From assembly GCF_019175285.1 (NCBI RefSeq), contig NC_056527.1, positions 103,902,377 to 103,966,376 on the forward strand: 64,000 nt of DNA. Reading direction: 5' to 3'. Shown here piece by piece: positions 42,648-53,300 of the stretch; position 1 is the stretch's first letter, and each line of letters starts with the position of its first letter. The translations under genes and the position numbers were made by a program. The notes under the pieces are model-generated. The model made no database searches, was not told where the DNA came from, and saw only the letters and a program-made list of their open reading frames with translations. The stretch is from Sceloporus undulatus. Its lineage: Eukaryota; Chordata; Lepidosauria; Squamata; Phrynosomatidae.

Positions 42648-45600
42648 GTAAGTCTATGGGAAGTCAGTGGTGTGTTTTTTAAAATATTTATGTCCCACCA
42701 TTCCATCAAATGCGCACATATCTATATCATCAGCAAATTTGGAGCACAGAAGCATGACAAAACAAACACACAGAAGTCAGAGATTTAGAACACTCCAAAT
42801 CATCCCCAGGGTTTTCTGAAAAACCTGGCTTAAGCAGCATACCAAAGGTTCAGCATTGAAATAGACCTGTAGATATGTATCATTTCTGGAGAAGGTGTTG
42901 CATATTTTAGGTACAGTAGGGCCTGGATGTAAGGAGATCCACAGATTAGTGTATTCACAGAGCAAAAAGGAAACCCTTTGGTCCAAAGCACACTGCAGAA
43001 ATAATTCAGTTTGAGACCACTGTAACTACCCTGGCTCAGTGCTAGGGAATTCTGGGAACTGTCATTTTGTGAGACATATCTGGAGGTTGCTAAATTGAGG
43101 AAAGCTGTTCCAGGTCTTATTGAAAGTTAAACAACTGAGCCAGAAATTACTGGTCAACTAACCAATCTGAAGTTCCATTTTTTACCCTGCTCACAGACCA
43201 GCAAATATGGTCTCCATTACTCTAATCCTCACAACAGTCCTATAGGGTAGGTAAGAATATAAGAAGAGCCATGTTGGATCAGGCCAAAGAGCTACCTAGT
43301 CCAACATGCTATTCACAAAATGTCATTACCAGACAGTCCAAATTCATGGTATGCAAGGTTGACAATCAGGAAGTACCTATTAACAAGTTTGTGTTCCAGC
43401 TGAATACCAAATAAAAGTATTTTCAGTTAACTTAGCCATGTATTTTTCTGTAAAATTAATTTATTGTCCACATTCATAAATTGCATCACTTGTCTTTAAT
43501 AAAGAACCCATTCCCCAAAATATGGGATTGTTAAGTTTATATAAAAAGAAAAACTTTCCAACCCTCCAATAGGGGACATCCCTCATAATAAGGGACATCA
43601 GCCAGCTCTGTAATGGCAAGCTTTCTGGCCCTCAAATAAGGGACATCTCTTATAATAGGGGGCACCTGGCAACCCTACATAGTGGCCAGTCAAGTTGTTT
43701 ATTATACTGCTGCAAAGCCTGGGTAAACCTTTGGCTGTCTGTATCTTTTGGCCTACAATTCCCATCACCCATTCAGCATTCCTAATAAATAATAAGTACT
43801 GTAGTTGTGGGGATGGAAGTCCAAAACATCAGGAAGGCTAAAAGTTTCTCAACCGGGATCTAAATGTTTGAGTGTGGGATTCTAGTATAAAGAGCCATCC
43901 CATTCCAAAAACAGCTGCATGCTTGATCCCTGCACAATCTATTCAGAGATTGCTCTGTCTTGGCTTTTCCCCTCTGGGATCCCTTTGTGGAAGACAGCAG
44001 TAACTGTCATTCTGTTTTTTAACACTCCCCACTCCAATTCATTTGCAGGTCTGTTTGTGATGGATGAGGATTCCCCAAGCCAGGACTATGAACCCTTCTT
44101 TGACTCTGATCTGGAAAGCACTGATGGTAAGTAGTGGCTGGTGGAAATAAACTGAACAACAATACATGCTCAGAAAAGCAAACAAACTCAAATATTAAAG
44201 TAAACACGAGAACTGGACAGATATTTTTGTAGTTTCCAACATATTTTGAGAATTTGTCTTCTGATGAAAACTTCTAGATGATTGCTTATCTAATGCTGTC
44301 AAGCAGACATTACAGAAAGAGTATAATTTAATAATTATTTTATTTATATACCGCTATTCCAAAGATCATAGCGGTGAACAGCAAGTAAGCTAATTAGCAA
44401 GTAAGCTAATTTGCCCCCAACAGTCTGAGTACTCATTTTCGCGACCTCGGAAGGATGCAAGCCTGAGTCGAGCTTGGGCCCTTTTGCTGGTCTTGAACTC
44501 GCAACCTTGTGGTTTTGAGTGAATGGCTGCAGTACAGGCATTTAACCACTGCGCCACCAGGGCTCCTATATGCACTATATTAAGACAATGTTTGGGTTGC
44601 AAAAACTCAGAAACTTGAATGGCATATGGAAATAACATTGATTGACTAAAATATATTTAAGAGTGACAAGCACTACAGGCTACATTTGTTTTTGAAATTG
44701 ATTGGCTTATAACATGAAATACAACAATAAAATGGTGACCAGAGATAATAGAATTCAGAGACATAGCCATGTTAACCTGGAATATCAATATGCAAAGGGG
44801 TCTTGCAGCACCTTTGACACTAACTGTGCAAAAGAACTTGTAGCTTTAGCTTTAATAGACTCAGATGTATCTAAGGAAGTAGACCAAATCTATGAAAGCT
44901 CATGTTACAGGTAGTTTCAAAGGTGCTGTAACATCCCTTTGCACACCAATATTAGACTTAAGCAATTAGAGTGTAAAACCATGGTGAAACCAGCAGTTAT
45001 GAAGCAAAAATGTTAGAATGTATAAAAATAAATTAAAACCATGTATAGGATAAGGGTGTAAAGATCTGAAAGTACAAAAACAGTATTTTCAAGATCTGCT
45101 GTGTTCTTTTTTTCAATTCCCAAATTGCATGTACACAGTTCTCAGCATGGATACATTAGACTGGGGATGAGAAGAAGTCAAATTATGGCGCAGCATGTCT
45201 CTTCTTGTGAACCACAGCATCTGCTGCATACTAGGATTTCAGTGAGAAGCTAGTGGTGAGCTAGATGTAATCTAGTAAGGCCTTTTTGCATTCTTAAATT
45301 AGAGTGTGTACTCAGGACCATTTTGCACAGATCAGTTTGTACAGGCTTACCTCAGTTAACAAAGTCTCTCATAATGAAGCTCCTTTTTACAAAGTATTTT
45401 ATGCCCACCCAGCTCCCATCGTTTTCCCCCTTGTCCTCAGTCTAGTTGGAAAGTTTTTTTAGCAGGACAGCATTGGCACTGGAGGGATAGTGAAAGCAGG
45501 CTAGAGAAACACAGATTGTACTCTAGCTGATCCTACTGTAACTGTTGTCTCCTTGCCTACAATAGGCAAGGTAAATGGCAGCTGCCTTCAGAATCCCTTT

Positions 45601-48317
45601 GGGTATGTATGTATGTACAGTATAGCAAAACAGAGAGAAAGGGAGAGAACAGATAAGGCTGGCTCATCAACTCCACCCAGCATATTAAAAAAACACAGAT
45701 CAATAAGTTTGGTCACTAAAATGGAAACCATAAAAAAATGGAAGCTAGTAAAAAAAATTATTCCTGTTGCTTTTTGAAAGAAATTTTCAAGTGGTCCCTA
45801 GAATGTTCAAAATGTTTTTATTTACTTATGCAAGATTTACTTGGCCTGTTTGTTTCATTTCACACATGCATATTTTGGATAAAAGATTAGCTGAAATAGG
45901 AAATTTGCTCTTCTTTTTTATGGTGCAGCAATCCATTCCTGTTCTTTGATGTTATTTCTGTCTCTGGTACCAAATTTTCAGTTAGGAGAAGTAATGCCCA
46001 GGAACATATCCACTTCGTTAAAGGTGTACTTTAAAATCATAGCAGGCAACATTGCTTGACTGCAGTTCCCATCAGTTCCTGTTGGCATAACCCAGGGGTA
46101 GGCAACCTGCGGCCCACGGGCCGGATGCGGCCCGGCAAGGCCTTGGGACCGGCCCCAGCCCGGTCCTGCCGCTGATTGCCGACGGAGCCTTTGGCCTCTC
46201 GCATGAGGGCGTGGGGCCTTTGGCCTATCAGGAGGAGGCGGGCAAGGGAGGCAAGCGGCAGGCAAGGGGGGCAATTGTCTATAGAAGCCTCCGAAACATG
46301 CATTTATATTTTTTTAAAATCAGCAATTTTTTTCGTGTGTCCTCCATTTTTTAAAAAAGTGTCTTCCATTCGAAAATTTTGTCCTACATTTGTCCCGGTT
46401 TATTTATTTATTTAAATTTTAAAAAAATTTATTTAATTATTTAATTTTTGGCTTTGGCCCCCCAGTTGTCTGAGGGGCAGCAACCTGGCCCCCGGCTCAA
46501 AACGGTTGCCTACCCCTGGCATAACCAGTGGGGAGGGCTGAAGGAAGTCCAGTCCAATAATATACAGAGGGCTACAAGTTGCTTGTTCTTCTTTAACTGT
46601 TAAGACAATGAACATGCACATTTGATAAACTGCAGCCTATTCTTATAAGGCACAAGAGTGAATCTAGGCTACCCCTACTAGTGTGAGAAGACAATGCTTA
46701 CTGTTGGTTGATGTTCACTTCCTGCTGCCCCTTCTAACCCATCATTTCCCCACACCCTTGGCTTTTCTTCCAGATGGCAGTCTGAGTGAGGAGGCTCCTG
46801 GGCAGACTGCCCCTCCACCACTCAGCCATCAATATGCCAAATCCCTTCCAGTCTCAGTGCCCATCTGGGGCTTCAAGGAACAGCGACAAGAGATGCGATC
46901 TTCAGATGAAGAAAACAGCAAAGTGAGTCTGAGGAACTACTTGGCATGCTGACTGGTGGATTCTGGGAACTGTAACCAGAACTTGTAACCAGGGATTCTA
47001 GGAATTGTAACCAGTACCTTTTTGCTTTCAGGAGTCATATAACCTTGCAAACACAGCTATGCAGTTCCTATGGAGAAAGGAGGTGGAGCTGGGCATAATT
47101 TGTAAAGAGAAATGTTTCTTTTGCATATGATGGTAGCATTCAAATAATTTCAGCTTTGCTTAAAAAGCTTAGAATGAGTTAAACCAATTTTAGATTTAAG
47201 TAGTTTGGTTGGAGGTAATTTAGGAATGACAGAACAAAAAACGAAATTGGGCTTGATGTAAGGCCCTTTCACTCTGTTCAGTTAAAGCACTATGATTCCA
47301 CTTTGAACTGCCATGGAAACATCTGTGGAATCATAGTGCTTTGACTGTATAGAGTGAAAGGGCCTCAGGTCAAACCCAGTTTCATCTTGGGATTGTAGTT
47401 TGGTGAGTCACTGGAGCTAAACTGCAAATACTGTACCAAAATTCCATAAGATGTTGCCATGGCAGTTAAAGGGAATCATAGTTTGTGTAGTGTGGAAGGG
47501 CTGTTAGGTTGTGCAGTTTCTACTCTTCATAGTCCCCATTCTCTGTATTACATGTATTCTATTCTTTATTAACAACTGTCTATGAACTGATTTTTTTACT
47601 TAGTTATTTATTATCTGTAATTGTTCTGTTTTTCTGTTTGTCTTCATACTGAATGTATTGCATAGCAAATTTACCAAATTGAATAATCTCTTCTTTAAAA
47701 GTTTCTAAGATCTGCCGTGACTGTAAAGCTTGAATACATGTGACCAGGGGTTACTGCAAAGTCAGATATGGAGAAGTGTTTTGTGGTTGGCCCCTACATA
47801 GCCTTTTCATTCTTTTTAGAACTAGCAGAATAAATGATATGGAATTGCTTTTATGCGGAAGTTAGATTTCTTGGTGGATTTTTTTTTTTAAAAAAGCAGT
47901 CAAGTATATTAACTGCTTTTAAAGGAATGCCTGTGACAAATGGGAGATGGGGAAATTATCTCTGTAGTCATTGGCTCTGTTGGCTGGAGATTGGAGTATA
48001 ATGGTCCAAAAAAGCAACTTTTGCTGACTCTGGCAAAGAGCAAGTGTTGGTAGGCACTGAGTGGAGTTAATGTGGCCAGGATTTACAACCAACAAGAGTA
48101 AGGCACGTGGTAGTGTATTGGTAATCTTTGGAATTCTATCCTCCACCTCCTCATGTTAGTTTCTTTTTTACAGCATTCATCTCCGGACCTCGAGAAGATT
48201 GCTGCCAGCATGCGGGCTCTGGTGCTGCGAGTGTCAGATGGCACAGAGATGTTTGGGGACCTGCCTCGGCCACGCCTCAACACAAGTGACTTCCAGAAGC
48301 TGCAGCGGAAATACTGA
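42182..48317 (+). CDS. AKT1S1: AKT1S1 / PRAS40, mTORC1 inhibitor (gene span, 4 coding exons)
   Basis: Four exons join in frame to 837 bases, 278 residues plus stop (human 256). The protein binds raptor and restrains mTORC1 until phosphorylated by AKT and mTORC1, after which it binds 14-3-3. Visible landmarks: conserved N-terminus ([24 protein letters not shown]), an Ala/Pro-rich stretch (about residues 78-120), an acidic stretch ([10 protein letters not shown]), the TOS motif FVMDE (158-162), [12 protein letters not shown] (204-215; S209 matches human S183) and the AKT site RPRLNT (263-268; T268 matches human T246). The C-terminus is QKLQRKY. Extra length lies in the central low-complexity part. 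M1 is the first ATG of the exon; M4 is a second in-frame ATG. TBC1D17 lies divergently upstream. Confidence 0.98.
42975..43085. mobile_element. Fold-back DNA element, left half only
   Basis: CCAAAGCACACTGCAGAAAT through TAGGGAATTCTGGGAACTG; the right arm is missing. Confidence 0.65.
44049..44126 (+). CDS. AKT1S1: AKT1S1 coding exon 2 (TOS motif)
   Basis: Residues 156-181 plus one base, [18 protein letters not shown] to ESTD. The TOS motif FVMDE that docks raptor is intact. Acceptor TTGCAG, donor GTAAGT. Confidence 0.98.
44322..44568 (-). repeat. Second tRNA-derived SINE family
   Basis: A better-preserved copy: GGAGCCCTGGTGGCGCAGTG with A box, GGTTGCGAGTTCAAGACC as B box, then GGTATATAAATAA at the 3' end. 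Confidence 0.8.
44745..44945. repeat. Fold-back repeat, second family
   Basis: GCAGCACCTTTGACACTA and, inverted, ACAGCACCTTTGAAACTA form the arms around a TCAGATGTATC centre. A half copy is at 32583-32695, and a diverged complete copy at about 56465-56640. Confidence 0.6.
46093..46518. mobile_element. hAT miniature element with exact 8-base target duplication
   Basis: Terminal inverted repeat CAGGGGTAGGCAACC; GCATAACC directly flanks both sides (46085-46092 and 46519-46526). The left half is GC-rich (GCGGCCC), the right AT-rich. It has no transposase frame, so it moved in trans. It lies in AKT1S1 intron 3 (last-but-one). Confidence 0.92.
46774..46922 (+). CDS. AKT1S1: AKT1S1 coding exon 3
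   Basis: Residues 182-231, GSLSEEAPG through [16 protein letters not shown] to RSSDEENSK. It carries the mTORC1-phosphorylated region. Acceptor TTCCAG, donor GTGAGT. Confidence 0.98.
47261..47507. mobile_element. Fold-back DNA element with internal hairpin
   Basis: Arms 47261-47301 and 47325-47365 pair at 38 of 41 positions (AGGCCCTTTCACTCT...). A further partial right part continues to 47507. Confidence 0.7.
48174..48317 (+). CDS. AKT1S1: AKT1S1 coding exon 4 (AKT site, stop)
   Basis: Residues 232-278 and TGA. It includes [32 protein letters not shown] and QKLQRKY. Acceptor TTACAG. Confidence 0.98.
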   Translation, partial: HSSPDLEKIAASMRALVLRVSDGTEMFGDLPRPRLNTSDFQKLQRKY

Positions 48318-49250
48318 TGGATCTGGCAGTCCCTGTGTCTCCCTCTTTCCAGTTGGTGCCCTTCTCCCCCACCCACTCTCCTCAAAAGTCGGTGGACAGG
48401 GTTGGAAGCTCCCCTCAAGCCATAGAGTCCAAATCTCTTCTACCTTCCCTCCCCTCCCCTCCAGGTCTGAGCACCCACAAGCTTTAAAGTGATCACCTCA
48501 ATCTCACACTACAGTTAGGCTGGAGGGCTTTATAATCCCCCTTTTCCCTCCAACCCAGAAAACATGTCCTTTATCTTAGGTAATTAGGAGTTACAACAGC
48601 TCTTCTATGAGGGGCTACTGACACCCATACATACAAGTGAGGGGGAAAAACACTACAGAGATGTACTGACAAAATTCCATATCTCTCCCCCATCCTTGTG
48701 CTCCCCAGTCTACACCAGCCCTGGCTAGTGATGGCTCCCTTAATCAGCATTGCTCTTCTCTAATCCCTGTTTCCCATATAAGTGTCTTAAGAGATCCTTT
48801 GCACATAGGTTGGGTTTGTCTGCACTTCACTTTGAGCTACCAGTAAGTGCCACTTTGTTGGGAGTGATGGGGAGATGGTATCATTTTGTTCTTCTTTTCT
48901 CCCACCCACCCCTTCCTCCCCATGCAGAAGTCTCTCCTAGTTTGCAGGAGTGGTATTTCAGGGTCTTTTCATTTCCTCTTCGGGAGAGTGGTTCAAACAT
49001 GGGGCTGTTTCAAGGCAGATGGAATCTAAATGGGGCTCTAAGAGTCACATACAACCCTCTGTTTATCCTCTTACCCTGCCACCTTGCTTGTCCCAGCATA
49101 CTTTTGTATCAGATTTTCAAGGGCACTTTCTGCCCCTGGCCCTCTATTTTTGTCCAAAGATGATTGGTGAATTGGAAGGGAGAGGATGTATTATTTTTTT
49201 CTCCTTCCTGCCAACCTACTAGCCAATAATAAAAAGCTGTCTTTTACCAA
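48318..49250 (+). other. AKT1S1: AKT1S1 3' UTR
   Basis: About 0.93 kb of mostly repeat-free, CT-rich sequence follows the stop and ends at the poly(A) signal. Open frames inside are incidental. Confidence 0.75.
49228..49233 (+). terminator. AKT1S1: AKT1S1 poly(A) signal (AATAAA)
   Basis: A canonical AATAAA about 0.9 kb after the stop, in AATAATAAAAA context, with a TTTT-containing downstream stretch. Confidence 0.75.
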
Positions 49251-49827
49251 CCCCTTTTGCTGTATTTTCTTTCCGAAAGGAAAGCAGTTTGGATGGCAAA
49301 AGAAGAGGAGAAGATACCTAAAGAGGAAAGCTTTGAACTGCACTCCTAGAAATAGGGAAGAAAGGTGATTACTTAGCTGGAGGATTGCTTCTTGTAACCA
49401 GAGCTTTTAAAAAAACTACTCTTTGCATTACAGCTGCCAGAATTGTGCAGCTAGCATTGCAAGTGGACATGGTCTCTGGAAGATCTTGGGTTGGTAGTCC
49501 AAGCTCTGCTGTAAGCAATCACTCTGTGCCTCCAGGCATGTGGAGTCTACCAAATGGAACTGATGTTAGGAGAATAAGCTTGTCTTCTTTCCCTGCTGTA
49601 TCTGTTCTCAAACTCCGATCTGATTGTGTAGCCAGTAAGTCATTCACACAATTTTAAGGAGATTAATAATGGATTGGTAATATGAAGAATTTTTCTAGGT
49701 GCTGACATTCTATTATTCTTTTATGAAAGATTACACTAGGAATCAGGTCCCCTTAAAAAAAAAAGGACCCTAACCAAAAAGTACAAAAACACAGCAGGAA
49801 AGGGATAGTGACCATAAAATCATTGAT

Positions 49828-49833
49828 TTTATT
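49828..49833 (-). terminator. Tetraspanin poly(A) signal (AATAAA)
   Basis: AATAAA on the minus strand, 400 bases past the stop. The AKT1S1 signal is about 600 bases away on the other strand, so the two transcripts end close together. Confidence 0.7.
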
Positions 49834-50232
49834 GGTGCTTGGTATAGTTCTGTTATATACAAAGGCAACAGAGTTAAAGGGAGAGGGAGATTATGATACA
49901 AGATATTGGGGGGGGGTCTATGTAAGCTAAAAAAGGAGAAGGAGCCTCACTTAGGAGCTGAAAAAAGACATGGGCAGTAAAGGGGGGAGAAGTAGCAAAG
50001 GAAGGGCTTTTAGGAGAGGACAGACTATCCTGGAGTAAATGTACTACTACTTAGGAGGTAAGACAATCTGTAAATGGTGGGAATTAGCTTTAGCAGGAGA
50101 AGGAAGGTCCTGAAAAATGAAAAGGAAGGAGTTGGGTGGAAAAGCAAAGGAGCTCCTACGGAGCATGAAATGCCCTAAATGCTGCTTCATAGCCTCGTGT
50201 CCCTGAACTAAAAGAAGTAGATTCAGAGGGGC

Positions 50233-50301
50233 TCAGTCATAGTACTTCTCTGCTCGCCGGACCTGGCAATACATCAGCATGGAGAACACGATGCCCAAGA
50301 C
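50233..50301 (-). CDS. Tetraspanin coding exon 7 (TM4 end, tail, stop)
   Basis: Twenty-two codons and TGA, VLGIVFSMLMYCQVRRAEKY to YD. TSPAN4 has FAMTMYCQVVKADTYCA at the same place. Acceptor CCACAG. Confidence 0.95.
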   Translation of the reverse strand, partial: VLGIVFSMLMYCQVRRAEKYYD

Positions 50302-53300
50302 CTGTGGGGAGGGAGGAGGATGACACAAATTGGGTTAAAAAGAAGTAAGAGAGCCCCAGTTGATTCTGTCATCTCTGCGGCAAAGCCATCTCAAGAGGAA
50401 GGTCCTGTTGTCTGAAAATGCCCACCCTGTCCTGTCCCAGTGCCTCTAAAGATTCCAGAAAGGACTTCTGTCTCCTACTCAATAGCACTCAAATCTCGTT
50501 GCATGGGGCACATGGAACTGCCATATCTTAAATCAAAAGTTTGCCCATCTAATCTGGTATTGTCTACAGTGGCAGCAGCTCAACAACAGATCAAATGCTT
50601 TGTATGTAAAATATTCACCACAACATCATCATGAAGGGCTTAGAAAGTCATTACTGGTCCATGAATTCACAAATACTCAGCTGATTCAGAATAATATAAT
50701 TTCCTCCATCTTTCCCTTTTTAATGGAACACCAAGAATTTGAACCTGGAACAGTCTGAATGGAAAGCATGTGCTCTGCCACTGAGATCAGACCCTCTCTG
50801 TGTGGGTGTACATCCACCTTCTGCTTTCCACCTAATGTCAGGCAAAACATGGAATTGGGGTTACTGTAGTAAGCAGGGTGAGCACCTGTTTTTGCATGAT
50901 CTCATTGTGCAAATGCAGGTTTTGCTGGGAGGGTGGAATTCAACATCCTTCATAATTTTTTGTTTTAAATGTGATGGGCAACTCTGATTGTCCAAATGTT
51001 CTTGCCTGCCAATCCCCTCACCACCATAAGCAATGGTGAGGGATTAAAGATGTAGGCAATATTTGGAGGGCTATATGCCCATTCCTGCATTAAAAGCAAA
51101 AGTTTCTAGTCATCAAACAGGCAGTGGTGAAGCTTAGAAAATCTTTTCTAGCAATGCTTAGTAAGTCCTCAAATACACCGCCCTGTTGTTGGGTTTTTGT
51201 TTTTGTTTTTTTACTATTTTTCTAATTTACAGGCTGCTTTTTCTGTCCCTTGAGTTATTACAGAATAGCTCCTTCCCCTTCCTATGAATGATTAAAAGCA
51301 GAATAAATTATTCAAAGAGATGCAAACTTTACTGAATTTGCTCAGTTCCAACAACATGCAGAGCTGCCTGTTTCTCTGTAGTCCTCCTGCTAGATCTCTT
51401 TCCCATACTCAGTTTGTGTTCCCTACGCCTGATGTCATGATGAGCACCGGAGCCAGTGAAAGAAATGGTCCTTGACAGGGAACTGGATCATGAGCCTCCC
51501 GTCTCACCTGGACAACAATGATGCAAGCAGCAAAGATGCCCATTGCAGAAATGTTCTCTCCTAGCCAGACTTTCACCTTCTCATAACAGGGCTGCAGAGA
51601 ATGGGACATAAACACATATCAGACGATAACACTTATCAGAAGGTATGGCAGATGCATTCAGTGCCATTGTCCTAATTTTGCAACGTTATAATGTGAGCTT
51701 TCACTTAAACATAATACACATTCAACACATTGGTAGTTCCTACCATAGCAGAGGTCTTCAGACGATGGGTCATACGTCACAATTTGGATGCAATGGTGAC
51801 ACTAGCTCCATTGTATTTTTCAATATACTGAGATTTTTAAAAATAACTAGGGGGGGGAGAGAAAATAGCGGATGCATCCACACTGCAGTATTGTCTTTAA
51901 TCAATTTTATAGTATTTATAATATAGTCATTTAAAAGTTGTTATGGAAGCTGCCTTGGGTACCATCCTGGGAGAAAGGCGGCATATAAATAAAGTAAATA
52001 AAATAAATACATAAATAGACTACTATTTAAAATTCTCAGTATACAGTATTTGTAATCTGGCTGTCTACTGTCAACCATTCTTTTTTTTTCCTGTCAACCA
52101 TTCTGAACATGTTTTAAACAGCCAGAATAAAATGCAGACATCTCCCTTCCCCCAAAAAAGCATGTCTCATAGATATAATGGATAAAACTAGTATTTTGAC
52201 ATTCAAAAGCAGCATCAATAAACCATGTGAAGTGGAAGGCTTTCATGGCCGGCATCCATAGTTTTTTGTGGGTATTTCGGGCTATGTGGCCATGTTCTAG
52301 AGTTTATTCCTGACGTTTCACCAGCACCTGTGGCTGGCATCTTCAGATAAATCAATAAATCAGTTTTTAAAAACTGCACTGCAACAATAACCAAAATTCA
52401 AGGTCTTGTGTTCTGACATATCAAGAATGCAGTTGCAGTTGTAAAGCACGTATGGAAGTAGTCTTGTGGAGAAATATTAATCTTGTGCTTCACCAATGAA
52501 ATGTAAGCATTGCCATGTAAAGCACTCCCACTATAAGATTAAGTTCATAATCTAAAGTTACAGTGGACCTTTGTTATACACTGAGGTTTGGTTCCAAGAT
52601 CCCCTGTGAATAACAAAATCCGTGGATGCTCAAGTCCCATTAAATATAACGACATAGCAAAATGGTGTCCCTTATAAAAACTGGAAAATCAAGGTTTGAT
52701 GTTTGAAATTTATACTTTTTTTGAACATTTTCAAACCATTGCTTGAATCCGTGTATAAAAAATCTATGTATAAGAAGGGCTGACTGTACTTAATTGCACC
52801 ATGGCTTTTAACGCAAGTGTCACTAAGGGTGGAAGGTGGGAATAACCATTTCTCAGCCAGAGGCCATACAGAAGTGAATTTATCATTTCTCTCTCTGAGG
52901 CCAAACTGGATCTCTTTTCCTCATAATTCAATGTTACAGTGCAGGCTGAACTTTCAGCAATAACAAATGGTGAAAGAACAGGACTATACCACTTTCAAGT
53001 AGATCTTGTGTCTATCCAACTGTCCCTTTGATCGGTCAACCAACACCAGCTACCTCTGTGGCAATATCAGTTTGGAAATCGCTGCATTATTGCTTACTTT
53101 CCAACACTTCACAGATGAAAGCTAGACTATGTATGGCCAAGCAGCATCGAAGTGTGGACATGGGGACAAAAGTTATTAATGAGGGGAAACACATAAGCTA
53201 CGAAAGACTGCAACAGTTTGGTTTTGCCTGAGCCTACTGGGAAGGGCAAAATCCCACCCCTTCCTCTCTCTGTGCTGAGTTAAATGAGTTATAAAGTACT

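Larger units (their letters stand above)
42648..48173. other. AKT1S1 introns between coding exons
   Basis: They hold a truncated fold-back copy (42975-43085), a CR1-like fragment near 43250-43330, a tRNA-derived SINE (44322-44568), a fold-back repeat (44745-44945), a complete hAT miniature (46093-46518) and a hairpin element (47261-47507). The rest shows nothing recognisable. Confidence 0.5.
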
